Of a stretch of 64,000 nucleotides of DNA, positions 17,982-25,850 are shown piece after piece; within the stretch, counting starts at the first letter, position 1; each line of letters opens with the position of its first letter. The translations under genes and the position numbers were made by a program. The stretch is taken from assembly GCF_014640255.1 (NCBI RefSeq), contig NZ_BMGP01000001.1, forward strand, positions 310,001 through 374,000, in the 5' to 3' direction. Below the pieces are notes generated by a model. It saw nothing but the letters and a program-made list of their open reading frames with translations, had not been told where the DNA came from and ran no database searches. This stretch comes from Subtercola lobariae. GTDB taxonomy: Bacteria; Actinomycetota; Actinomycetes; Actinomycetales; Microbacteriaceae.

Positions 17982-18983
17982 CTGTGCGCCTCGAGCGCAT
18001 CCGCCACGGGCTAGCGCCTCCGCGATCTCGAGTTGCGTCAGGTCGGAGCGGTGTGACAGTTCATCGTCGTGAAAGCGAAGCACGTCCCAGTCGTTGCGCA
18101 TGAAACGCTGCCACCTGATGACATCTTTGCGATACTGCACCTTGTCGGTTCGGTGCTGGTCGCCGTCGTACTCCACGATTACGCGAAAGTCACGAAAGAC
18201 GAGGTCGGCACGCCCGATGCGCCGGCCGTTCGAATCGACGATGACAGGGTTCACCTCGGGTTCGGGCAGCCGGGCATCCCGAATCAAGAGGCGCAAGAGC
18301 GTCTCGGGCCGCGACTCCGCCCCCTGCCTCAGCAGTTGCAGGGCTCGGGATGCCCGGGGTTTGCCCACCCCGTGAAAGCACTCGGTGCGCTGCTGGAGCT
18401 CGTTGAACGTCACGTATGGTCTGGGATCGCTAGGATCGAGCACCTCGGGGTCGAGAACAAAGTGGTCGCCCGCCACGACCAGGTCGGCGAGGCTCAATCG
18501 TGAGGCAAGACTGAGCCACGTCGCGGCGGCGTCGCTGCACGGGAAGCCGTATCGGCGCACCACTCGAGCGTTCACCGGTTCCGTGCGGTATCCGTGTGCG
18601 CCCTTCGCTCTCGACGGTGCGCCGGGGTCGGAGATCGTGACGTCGACCGATCGGCCGACGCTCTCGTTCAGAACTGCCGCGACCCCGCCCGCGCTGCGCA
18701 TCTCTGCCGCTGTGCGAAAATCGGCAGCTGTCCGAGCGACCGAAGGCAGCGGAACACCCCAGAGCACCGCCGCAGACTCGTGGCTGAACCACTCCGACTG
18801 CCTGAGGCGTGGCGCGAACGCCGCGATCGGAGACACCCTGTTTGCTTGAACTCGAACGCCATGAAAGGGTCGCTGCAGCTCGCCGTTGCGCATCCGTGCC
18901 CGCCCAAACCCGGCCTGGCGTGCCTCTTGTACGGAGAATGCGCGTTGATCAAGTGGCGCCGAGAGCGCGTTGCGATGAGTCAT
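17949..18983 (-). CDS. DUF559-like / AbiEi-type protein with a C-terminal endonuclease-like domain
   Basis: About 344 residues. The N-terminal part has a short helix-turn-helix-like region (FSVQEARQAGFGRARMRNGE) like that of AbiEi-type antitoxin families. The C-terminal part contains IGRADLVFRDFRVIVEYDGD followed by QHR and later RFHDDEL, the arrangement of the DUF559/very-short-patch-repair-like nuclease fold (D...E-Y-D-G-x-Q-H). Such proteins are abundant in Microbacteriaceae and their role is not established. ATG 18983 is used; the frame is open to a TTG at 19001. No toxin partner lies beside it. The last codons overlap palindrome copy 2. Confidence 0.7.
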   Translation of the reverse strand: MTHRNALSAPLDQRAFSVQEARQAGFGRARMRNGELQRPFHGVRVQANRVSPIAAFAPRLRQSEWFSHESAAVLWGVPLPSVARTAADFRTAAEMRSAGGVAAVLNESVGRSVDVTISDPGAPSRAKGAHGYRTEPVNARVVRRYGFPCSDAAATWLSLASRLSLADLVVAGDHFVLDPEVLDPSDPRPYVTFNELQQRTECFHGVGKPRASRALQLLRQGAESRPETLLRLLIRDARLPEPEVNPVIVDSNGRRIGRADLVFRDFRVIVEYDGDQHRTDKVQYRKDVIRWQRFMRNDWDVLRFHDDELSHRSDLTQLEIAEALARGGCARGAQVAQKLLRAAL

Positions 18984-19091
18984 CGACCCATGCTGCCTCA
19001 ACAGCTCTGCATCGCCCCGAAGTTATCCACAGCCTCCAGTTCGCGCATAGCCCCGCCCGTCTCGGACCTCCCTCGCGGCGATGCCTTCGGC

Positions 19092-19139
19092 GTTGCGCAA
19101 AAGCACATTCGCGGCACCCTGAAGGTGCTTTTGCGCAAC
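19092..19139. repeat. Palindromic repeat element, copy 3 (perfect 15-bp arms)
   Basis: GTTGCGCAAAAGCAC (19092-19106) pairs with GTGCTTTTGCGCAAC (19125-19139). It lies between the 3' end of dprE2 and the 5' side of the DUF559-like gene, so all three copies sit 3' of a gene. Confidence 0.85.
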
Positions 19140-19198
19140 CCGAAGGGGTTTCGGCAGCGGCGGGCACCCCCGAGGGCTGGAGGCCGAGGTGAGGCGGG

Positions 19199-20035
19199 TC
19201 AGAAGTCGAGCTTATTGAAGACGGGGGAAGGGATGTTGCGCACGACACCCATGATGAGCATCCACTTCAGGGGGGCGTAGACCACCGCACGGCCCGCGTT
19301 CACGCCCGCCACGATCTCGCCCGCCACCGCCTCGACCGGCGCGAGCCCCTTCTGCGGCATCGACGCCGTCATGGGTGTGGCGGTCGGCCCCGGCTTCACC
19401 AGCACCACGCGCAGGGCTGAACCGGCGAGCCGGTGCTGCAGCCCCTCGGCCATCGCCTCGATGAGCGCCTTCGCGGCCCCGTAGATGTAGTTCTTCTTGC
19501 GCCCACGGTCGCCCGCCACCGAGCCGATCACCGCAATGGTGCCGGCCGTCATCGTGTCGGCCGCGGCCTCGATCCAGAGCGACGGCGACACCCCCGTCAC
19601 CTCGAGCACCGAAGCGGCCTCGACCAGCGAGGCCTGCGACACCTCCTGCTCGGTCATCGACCCGTGCGCCACGAGCACGGTCAGCCCCGCGCCCGCCGCG
19701 GCACCTGCCGACCCGGGTCCCGCGAAATCAGCCACGACAGACGCAATCGAGGCAGGCGACACCAGATCGGCGACCAACGTCGTCACCGCGGCCGACGGAA
19801 ACCGCACCCCGAGGTCGGTGGCGATCGCCGCAAGCCGAGCCTCATCGCGCCCAATGAGCAGGGCAGTGGATGCCCCACCCTCCAACCACAATCGAGTGCA
19901 CTGCTCGGCGATCGCTGAGGTCGCCCCGATCACCACCACGTCGGTCGGCCACGTTCCCGAGTTACCCCGCGAAGAAGCGCCAGACCCAGACCCAGAACCC
20001 TTAGACCCGGTCACCCTGCTCACAATCCCAGACAT
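19199..20035 (-). CDS. dprE2: SDR oxidoreductase, probable decaprenylphosphoryl-2-keto-erythro-pentose reductase
   Basis: 278 residues of a short-chain dehydrogenase: cofactor loop VVVIGATSAIAEQ at ~33, catalytic Ser in AVIGSVAGDRG, and YGAAK as the YxxxK pair, followed by LVKPGPTATPM. DprE2 reduces the 2-keto sugar made by DprE1, completing epimerisation of decaprenylphosphoryl ribose to arabinose. The ATG begins immediately after the dprE1 TAG, so the two are translationally coupled, as in mycobacteria. The N-terminal ~28 residues are a Gly/Ser-rich extension absent from most homologues. Confidence 0.87.
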   Translation of the reverse strand: MSGIVSRVTGSKGSGSGSGASSRGNSGTWPTDVVVIGATSAIAEQCTRLWLEGGASTALLIGRDEARLAAIATDLGVRFPSAAVTTLVADLVSPASIASVVADFAGPGSAGAAAGAGLTVLVAHGSMTEQEVSQASLVEAASVLEVTGVSPSLWIEAAADTMTAGTIAVIGSVAGDRGRKKNYIYGAAKALIEAMAEGLQHRLAGSALRVVLVKPGPTATPMTASMPQKGLAPVEAVAGEIVAGVNAGRAVVYAPLKWMLIMGVVRNIPSPVFNKLDF

Positions 20036-21364
20036 CTAACTTCCTAACAGTCGTCGCGACATTTCCGAGCTCATGCCCGGGTCTTTGTACTGCAAAAACT
20101 CTTGCCACCGCGGGTACCCCGCCTGAAACAGCGAAACGGGCATCCGTGCGTCTTTGGCCAGGTAGAGCCGCCCGCCGGCCTGTTCGACAACCGAATCGAG
20201 CCGCGTCAGCAGCCGCAGCGTCGAGTTGCCGAGGTTCGGAAAGTCGATGGTGAGGTTCACCCCTGGTCGCGCGTAGCTCAGCATGCCGAGTGCCGAACGG
20301 TCGCCCATCGTCTTCAACACCCCGAGAAAAGACCCCTGCCCAGACGCGGCAACGTGCCCGAGAATCTCGGCCACCGCCTCAGCCCCGACCGACCGCGGCA
20401 GCACGCACTGGTGCTGAAAGAACCCGCGTGGCCCGTAGGCCCGGTTCCACTCCTGAATCGCGTCGAGCGGGTAGAAGAAGGGCTTGTAGTGCACCACCGA
20501 CGACCCGAGTGACAGCCGCTGCATGCGGTAATACGCCCGATTGAGCGCCGGCAGCGTGGCCTTGTTCACCAGTGAGAACGGCGGCACGAACGGCACCGTC
20601 GGCCCGCCACGCACCCCGCCCAGCACGGTCGCATTCGACGGCAGCGGCCGGTGCGGCGACGGCGTCGGGTTCGCCCGAGACAGGATGCCCCGCCGCCCCC
20701 CATCGGTCGTGATGTCGATCCACGACACCACGTGCTCGAACTCGGCCTCAGACTCGTCTGACAACGTAAAGAACTCAGCCAACGACTGGTACGCAATGTT
20801 CTCGGCGAGCAACCAGGGGCCCGGCACTCGTTTCAGGCGAATGGAGGCCTCCACGATCAACCCGGTCAGCCCGAGCCCTCCGCACGTCGCCTCGAACCAC
20901 TCGCGTTCGAGCGACGGCCCGCACGTGATGACAGATCCGTCGGTACGCACGAGCGTTATCGACTGCACATGGTCGGCGAACGTGCCGCGCGTGGCGTGGT
21001 TCTTGCCGTGAACGTCGTTCGCGATGGCGCCGGCCACGGTGACCACCGAGGTGCCAGGGGTGACGGCGAGCATCCACCCGCGCCCAGAGAACGTCTGCTG
21101 AATGTCGCGCAACAGCACCCCGGGTTCGCAGCGCAGGATGCCCGTTTCTTCGTCGAACGCCAGAAATCTGTTGAGCGACCGGGCGTCCCACAACGTGCCG
21201 CCGGGGTTCAGGGCCGCGTCGCCGTAACTGCGTTCCATGCCGCGCGCGATACCCGGAGCGGTGGCAGCCAGCACAGCGCCCGCACCCTCGACCGAGGTAA
21301 TAGGCACAACAGTATGCTCGGCGTCACTGAGGCGCCCCCATGATGAAACCTTCTGCCGGCTCAC
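20036..21364 (-). CDS. dprE1: Decaprenylphosphoryl-beta-D-ribose 2-oxidase homologue
   Basis: 442 residues of a PCMH-type FAD oxidoreductase. FAD-binding features include GMERSYGDAALNPGG, TPGTSVVTVAGAIANDVHGK and GGLGLTG. The conserved active-site Lys is K404 in YLAKDAR (Lys418 in M. tuberculosis), and the flavin-near His is H119 in NDVHGKNH. The M. tuberculosis Cys387 position corresponds to Thr372 here (GVNLTIDFP). It oxidises the 2'-OH of the decaprenylphosphoryl ribose formed by the UbiA-type gene at 22017. The GTG start overlaps the gtrA stop by 4 nt (GTGA), giving a coupled gtrA-dprE1-dprE2 operon. Confidence 0.92.
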   Translation of the reverse strand: MSRQKVSSWGRLSDAEHTVVPITSVEGAGAVLAATAPGIARGMERSYGDAALNPGGTLWDARSLNRFLAFDEETGILRCEPGVLLRDIQQTFSGRGWMLAVTPGTSVVTVAGAIANDVHGKNHATRGTFADHVQSITLVRTDGSVITCGPSLEREWFEATCGGLGLTGLIVEASIRLKRVPGPWLLAENIAYQSLAEFFTLSDESEAEFEHVVSWIDITTDGGRRGILSRANPTPSPHRPLPSNATVLGGVRGGPTVPFVPPFSLVNKATLPALNRAYYRMQRLSLGSSVVHYKPFFYPLDAIQEWNRAYGPRGFFQHQCVLPRSVGAEAVAEILGHVAASGQGSFLGVLKTMGDRSALGMLSYARPGVNLTIDFPNLGNSTLRLLTRLDSVVEQAGGRLYLAKDARMPVSLFQAGYPRWQEFLQYKDPGMSSEMSRRLLGS

Positions 21365-21792
21365 AGCGAATTGACCCCGCTCTTGTCTTCTTTGAAGGTG
21401 ATGTTCTTGTCGAGAAAGTACTTGATGACGTACCCGATAGCCAAACCGATGATCGCCCCGGTGTATTTGGCCGCATTCGTGCCGAACACGAAGAACGCGC
21501 CGAACTCGAAGCCCCAGAAGATGAGGGTGGTGATGCCGCTCATGATCGTGTAGAGCCCCAGCGTTCGGGCCTGATGCTTCATGCTCTTCACCTCGAAGCG
21601 AAAAATGAAGCGTTTATCGAGAATGTATTTGGTGATCACGCCGATGCCGGTGCCCACCAGAACCGACGCGATCAGCGAAAGGCCCGTGCTGATGCCCATG
21701 GCCGCGCCGAGAATCTGAATCAGCACCTGAGAACCGAGGTTCGTGCCGGTCGAGATGGCGGCGAAGAGCACATACAGAGCGCTGGTCTTCAT
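21361..21792 (-). CDS. GtrA family membrane protein
   Basis: 143 residues with four predicted helices (ALYVLFAAISTGTNLGSQVL, LSLIASVLVGTGIGVITKYI, TLGLYTIMSGITTLIFWGF, TGAIIGLAIGYVIKYFLDKN), the normal GtrA/DPMS layout. The mycobacterial counterpart Rv3789 sits beside dprE1 and has been implicated in handling or translocating decaprenyl-linked arabinose or in recruiting the priming enzyme. ATG 21792 has AAAGG at good spacing; the frame is open to 21828. It is the first gene of the gtrA-dprE1-dprE2 operon. Confidence 0.87.
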   Translation of the reverse strand: MKTSALYVLFAAISTGTNLGSQVLIQILGAAMGISTGLSLIASVLVGTGIGVITKYILDKRFIFRFEVKSMKHQARTLGLYTIMSGITTLIFWGFEFGAFFVFGTNAAKYTGAIIGLAIGYVIKYFLDKNITFKEDKSGVNSL

Positions 21793-21844
21793 GGCCGCCT
21801 TTCTGATGGCTGCAGCAGCAGCGCGCAACCGCCTACGAAATGCT

Positions 21845-21864
21845 CACACCCGTTCGGGGGTGTG
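21845..21864. promoter_or_regulatory. Palindrome in the gtrA/ubiA divergent promoter region
   Basis: CACACCC and GGGTGTG form a 7-bp inverted repeat around GTTCGG. It lies in the 224-bp space between divergent gtrA and the phosphoribosyltransferase gene. It contains CCCGTTCGGGGG, related to CCC-N5-GGGGG motifs at 23593, 27944 and 60644. Could be an operator or 5' hairpin. Confidence 0.4.
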
Positions 21865-22016
21865 GCATGCTCTCGCGAGGTGACCGGCACAACTACGATT
21901 ATGGTGAACACCCAGTTTGTCACGAACGCACGTGCGGCCTCGCGCGGGCTGGCGCGAACGCACGAATGCGGTTCATTTCAGGGGAGAGTTCGACCACCAG
22001 CCGGGGGAGACCACAC

Positions 22017-22919
22017 ATGCCGAGCGCACCACCCTTTCTTCGCGCGATGCGCCCGAAGCAGTGGGCGAAGAATGCCCTGCTCGCGCTCGCGCCCCTGGCC
22101 GCCGGGGTTCTCTTTCAGCCCACCGTGCTGCTCGAGGTGGTGCTCGGCATCATCGCGTTCTCGCTCACCTCTTCGGGCGGGTACATCGTCAACGACCTGC
22201 TCGACATCGAGAGCGACAAGCTCCACCCGAAGAAGCGTTTCAGACCTATTCCTTCTGGCGAGTTTCCGGCCCGAATAGCCTGGCCCACCGCCATCGTTCT
22301 GCTGGTCGCCCCCGCCGGCATCGCCGCCGCCTTCGGTTTCTTCACCTTCGCGGGCGTGCTCATCGCCTACGTCATTATTCAGCTCTCGTACTGCATCTGG
22401 CTGAAGCACCAGCCGGTCATCGACATCATCATCGTGGCCAGCGGTTTCGTGTTGCGAGCCGTAGCCGGTGCAGCCATCGTGGGCGTGCCCATCACTCAGT
22501 GGTTCATTCTCGTCATCTCCTCTGGCTCGCTCTTCATGGTCGCCGGCAAGCGCTACTCAGAGAAGGTCGAGAGCGTCGGCAAAGAGCAATCGCACACCCG
22601 CAAAACGCTGAACCTCTATTCGCTCGGCTATCTGCGTTTCGTCTGGACCGTCGCCGCCACCCTCACCATGCTGAGCTACGGCCTCTGGGCGTTCGACCTC
22701 AACGGCGGAACCTCCATCGGCTCCATCATCTCCGTCTTTCCCTTCGGCACCGCCCTGCTGCTCTACGCCTACGACATCGAACGCGGCGAGGCGAGCGCTC
22801 CAGAAGACGTCGTGCTGAAGGATGTTCGGCTGCTCGTCTGCGGAGCGATCTGGGCCGCGCTTTTTCTCCTGAGCGTTCTAGCTCGGCAATACGGTTGGCA
22901 AGTGCCGAACTTGAGCTAG
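22017..22919 (+). CDS. Decaprenyl-phosphate phosphoribosyltransferase (UbiA family)
   Basis: 300 residues and about nine membrane helices. The UbiA metal/substrate motifs are NDLLDIESDKLHPKKRFRPI followed by PSGE, and a second aspartate-rich loop at YSEKVESVGKEQSH. The HPxKRxRP signature is typical of the Rv3806c-type enzyme that transfers phosphoribose from PRPP to decaprenyl phosphate, the first committed step to decaprenylphosphoryl arabinose. ATG 22017 has GGGGGAGA 7-8 nt upstream; upstream codons in the same frame are not convincing. Neighbours dprE1, dprE2, gtrA and a PAP2 phosphatase complete the pathway. Confidence 0.92.
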   Translation: MPSAPPFLRAMRPKQWAKNALLALAPLAAGVLFQPTVLLEVVLGIIAFSLTSSGGYIVNDLLDIESDKLHPKKRFRPIPSGEFPARIAWPTAIVLLVAPAGIAAAFGFFTFAGVLIAYVIIQLSYCIWLKHQPVIDIIIVASGFVLRAVAGAAIVGVPITQWFILVISSGSLFMVAGKRYSEKVESVGKEQSHTRKTLNLYSLGYLRFVWTVAATLTMLSYGLWAFDLNGGTSIGSIISVFPFGTALLLYAYDIERGEASAPEDVVLKDVRLLVCGAIWAALFLLSVLARQYGWQVPNLS

Positions 22920-22953
22920 GCCCCGCGCGGCGGAACCTCCCCCCACGCCAAAA

Positions 22954-23559
22954 TCAGTGCAGCAGCAGGATGGTCGGCACACCCACGATGAGCCCGATGG
23001 CGTACCCCGCGAGCACATCGGTCACGAAGTGCATGCCGAGAATCACCCGGCTCACCCCCATGGCGAGCGCAACGATCACCGCAACCGGCCACAGCCACGG
23101 AAAGAACGCGGTATAGACGACGCATGCCGCCATGGTCGACGACGCATGCGAACTCGGAAAGCTCAGCTTGCTCGGCGCCGACGCGTAGATCTTGACCCCG
23201 CTGACGACCCCCGCCGTGCCACCAGCCCCGCCGGGCTCAGACACATTCACGGGGTACCCACCTCTGCCGGCATCGAGCTTTCCTGAAGCGTCGAGCACCG
23301 CGCCGGGCCGAGGCCGCCGAACGAACCGCTTAATGACCACCGAGAGCCCGTGCGCCACAACCACCGCCAGCACGCTGAGCAGCCACGCCCCCGCGTGCGA
23401 CCAGTCGAGGGCCGCCCCGAGTAGCCCGAGCAGAATCCACCCCGCAGCGTGTTCGCCGAAGAAACTGAGCGCCTTGCCGACGGGTACCAACGCAGTGGCC
23501 CACCGCGTGCGCTGAACGGCCACAATGAACGAGGTTTCTGAAGCTCGAAGAGTAGTCAT
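22954..23559 (-). CDS. PAP2 phosphatase, probable decaprenylphosphoryl-5-phosphoribose phosphatase
   Basis: 201 residues with the three PAP2 motifs: KRFVRRPRPG, SFPSSHASSTMA and SRVILGMHFVTDVLAGYAIG, plus several membrane helices. Next to the UbiA-type gene it corresponds to Rv3807c, proposed to remove the 5-phosphate before DprE1 acts. ATG 23559 is chosen because a TAATGT -10-like box lies 8 nt upstream, implying a nearly leaderless transcript; the frame is open further upstream. It converges with the ubiA-type gene. Confidence 0.85.
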   Translation of the reverse strand: MTTLRASETSFIVAVQRTRWATALVPVGKALSFFGEHAAGWILLGLLGAALDWSHAGAWLLSVLAVVVAHGLSVVIKRFVRRPRPGAVLDASGKLDAGRGGYPVNVSEPGGAGGTAGVVSGVKIYASAPSKLSFPSSHASSTMAACVVYTAFFPWLWPVAVIVALAMGVSRVILGMHFVTDVLAGYAIGLIVGVPTILLLH

Positions 23560-23567
23560 TGCCCCCA

Positions 23568-23618
23568 ACATTAGCGGTAGAGCGCGAACACCCCCTGTTC
23601 GGGGGCATTTGTTACACT
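23568..23618. promoter_or_regulatory. Divergent promoter pair with a central palindrome
   Basis: The minus-strand -10 TAATGT (23573-23568) serves the PAP2 gene and the plus-strand -10 TACACT (23613-23618) serves the response regulator. CCCCC-TGTTC-GGGGG (23591-23605) lies midway, over the -35 positions of both, as expected for a shared operator. Confidence 0.45.
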
Positions 23619-23627
23619 GGCTCAACT

Positions 23628-24257
23628 ATGGTCGCTCATCAGCCCACTGCCACACTCGCTCTCATCGACGACCATGCCCTCGTGCTCGACGGCCTCGCCA
23701 CCTGGGTCACCCACAACGCACCCGATTTCGACCTGGTCATCGTGGCCGACTCCTGGGCGAAGCTGCTGCACGACCCGGCCTTTCCGCCCGACGTCATCGT
23801 CATGGATTACCAGCTCGCCGAGCCCATCTCCATCGAAGCCCGCCTCGGCATCTGCCGCGCCGCCGGCACCGCCGTTGTCGTGATGAGCGCACTCGACGAC
23901 CCCGCCTCGGTTGACCGCATCATGGCAGCCGGCGCAGCGGCTTTCGTCGCCAAGTCTCGACCGGCCGCCGATGTCATAGCTGCAGCGCGTGCAGCACTCG
24001 TCGGCGATGACGACTCCGCGGGCATCCAGCCGGCCGCCTACGACGACGACCGCTTCACCCCCACCGAACTCGAAATGCTGAACCTCTACGCCAACGGCAA
24101 CTCGCCCGTCGAGGTCGCCCTGCTGCTGCGGGCCAAACCCGCCGCCGTGAACCGTGCACTCGACCGTTTTCGCGCCCGCTACCAACGCGAGGGCAGGCCA
24201 GTGGATGATCGTGAGAGCCTCATTCGCCGTGCCGCCGAAGACGGCTACCTCACCTGA
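23628..24257 (+). CDS. Response regulator with a LuxR-like C-terminal domain
   Basis: 209 residues. The receiver has the acidic pair in LIDDHALVLDGL, the phosphoacceptor Asp in VIVMDYQL, Ser in VVMSALDD and Lys in FVAKSRPA. The C-terminal part (FTPTELEMLNLYANGNSPVE ... ALDRFRARY) resembles a divergent LuxR/GerE helix-turn-helix. It is transcribed away from the PAP2 gene. No kinase is adjacent, but a histidine kinase gene lies 3.7 kb downstream (27984) on the same strand and carries a similar CCC-N5-GGGGG motif upstream. The ATG is about 9 nt after the -10 box. Confidence 0.85.
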   Translation: MVAHQPTATLALIDDHALVLDGLATWVTHNAPDFDLVIVADSWAKLLHDPAFPPDVIVMDYQLAEPISIEARLGICRAAGTAVVVMSALDDPASVDRIMAAGAAAFVAKSRPAADVIAAARAALVGDDDSAGIQPAAYDDDRFTPTELEMLNLYANGNSPVEVALLLRAKPAAVNRALDRFRARYQREGRPVDDRESLIRRAAEDGYLT

Positions 24258-24325
24258 TGGGGTAGCTCAGAGCATCCACTCTCGGTCTCATCAGTTTTCA
24301 CTTCGCTTTTCGCTTCACTGAGCAC

Positions 24326-24355
24326 TTCTCAAGCGGTACCCGCCGCCTCTAAACT
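24326..24355 (+). promoter_or_regulatory. Promoter of the BBE-like flavoprotein gene
   Basis: TTCTCA (24326-24331) and TAAACT (24350-24355) are spaced 18 bp. The ATG at 24362 is 6 nt after the -10 box, so transcription should start at the initiation codon (leaderless mRNA). Confidence 0.5.
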
Positions 24356-24361
24356 GGCGCC

Positions 24362-25720
24362 ATGACCGACTTCACGCCCCTTCGCGAAGCAACAACGGCC
24401 CCCGTTCTGACCCCCGGCGACTCGGGTTACGCCACCGAACTGCTCAGCAATAATCGGTTCTGGCAGCACACCCCCGAAGCGGTTGTCGCCGTGACGAGCG
24501 TCGACGACATAGCAGCGGTCGTGCGGTTCGCCGCCGAGCACACTCTGCCCATTCGCGTGCTTGCCACCGGTCACGGCGATGAGTCGGCCATCACCGACGG
24601 AATCGTCATCAGCACCAAGCATCTGCTCGGCGTCACTGTCAACCCCGAAGCGAAGACCGCAACGTTCAGCGCGGGAACCACCTGGGCTGACATCGTTGCG
24701 GCCGCCGACGCCCACCATCTCGCCGCCATCACCGGAGCCGCACCAGGCATTGGCGCAGTCGGCTACCTGCTCGGCGGCGGAATCGGCCCCCTCGTGCGCA
24801 GCCACGGCATCAGTTCTGATTACCTCACGAGCCTCACCCTCGTCACCGCCGACGCCGACATCGTCACCGCCGACGCCGCCACCAACCCTGACCTGTTCTG
24901 GGCCTTGCGAGGCGGCAAAGGCGGCTTCGGAGTCGTCACCGAGGCAACGATTCGCCTCGTCGAGTTGCCCGCGCTGTACGCCGGCAACATCATGTTCGCC
25001 GAAGAGCACATCGAGGCGGTTTTGCGCGGCTGGGTCGACTACACCGCCACGGCGCCGGCGTCGGTGAGCACCAGCGTCGCCATCATGCGCTTCCCTCCGC
25101 TGCCCGAGCTGCCGCCGTTCCTCTCCGGCAAGACGCTCATCGCACTTCGGTTCGCGTTTCCCGGCGGCGCCGACGAGGGTGCCGCGCTTGTCGCTCCGTT
25201 GCGCGCGCTCGCCCCGTCGGTCGTCGATTCGGTGCGGCCGATGGGCCCGATGGATGTGCCGAGCATCCACGAAGACCCCACCGACCCGGCCCCGTCGACG
25301 GGTGTCGGCGGCCTTCTGAGCAGCGTCGACCACGACTTCGCCACTGCCCTGCTCGGCCTGGTGGGTGCCGGCGAAGACATCGCCCTCGTCTCGGTGGAGT
25401 TGCGCCACCTCGGCGCTGCGGCCGCCGTCGATGTGCCCGAAGGCTCCGCGGCCGGCGGCAGAATCGGCGCCTTCACCTACTACGCCGTCGGCATTCTCGC
25501 CGAGCCCGAGCACGTGCCCACTGTCAAAGCGGCCTGCGCCGAACTCGTCACGACGCTTGGCCCGTGGCTTTCGCCGCAGACCATGGTGAACATGACCACC
25601 ACCGCCTACCTCGACCCCGTAGAGTTCGCCGAAGCCTGGCCGCCCGCCATCTTCGACCGCCTCGCCACCTTGCGCGTCGAGTACGACCCCACCAGGGTCT
25701 TCCCGTACGCCCCGGTATAG
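24362..25720 (+). CDS. FAD-binding oxidoreductase, berberine-bridge-enzyme-like
   Basis: 452 residues. The PCMH-type FAD-binding domain starts with AVVAVTSVDDIAAVVRFAAE and RVLATGHGDESAITDGIVIS, and continues with ITGAAPGIGAVGYLLGGGIG and LFWALRGGKGGFGVVTEATI. The C-terminus ends in RVEYDPTRVFPY, the usual last motif of BBE-like oxidases. The His and Cys used for bicovalent flavin attachment in plant BBEs are not obvious, so attachment may be non-covalent or via one residue. Such enzymes oxidise sugars, alcohols or secondary metabolites; the substrate here cannot be predicted. It stands alone with its own promoter. Confidence 0.85.
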   Translation: MTDFTPLREATTAPVLTPGDSGYATELLSNNRFWQHTPEAVVAVTSVDDIAAVVRFAAEHTLPIRVLATGHGDESAITDGIVISTKHLLGVTVNPEAKTATFSAGTTWADIVAAADAHHLAAITGAAPGIGAVGYLLGGGIGPLVRSHGISSDYLTSLTLVTADADIVTADAATNPDLFWALRGGKGGFGVVTEATIRLVELPALYAGNIMFAEEHIEAVLRGWVDYTATAPASVSTSVAIMRFPPLPELPPFLSGKTLIALRFAFPGGADEGAALVAPLRALAPSVVDSVRPMGPMDVPSIHEDPTDPAPSTGVGGLLSSVDHDFATALLGLVGAGEDIALVSVELRHLGAAAAVDVPEGSAAGGRIGAFTYYAVGILAEPEHVPTVKAACAELVTTLGPWLSPQTMVNMTTTAYLDPVEFAEAWPPAIFDRLATLRVEYDPTRVFPYAPV

Positions 25721-25850
25721 CTGTTCGAGCTGAGTGGCCCCGCACTCACAGCGCGTGCTCGCGGCGCTCGTGTCCGCTCGGTCGTGTCGGCCGGGCAGCT
25801 TCGATGCGGGCGCCGCGGCTTCAGACGTCGCCGACTCCGGCCTTGCCAAC

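Noticed and set aside
21840-22016. Upstream extension of the UbiA-type gene to 21840
   Set aside because: The extra 59 codons contain the divergent promoter region and palindrome, while ATG 22017 has a strong GGGGGAGA ribosome-binding site and matches the usual family start.
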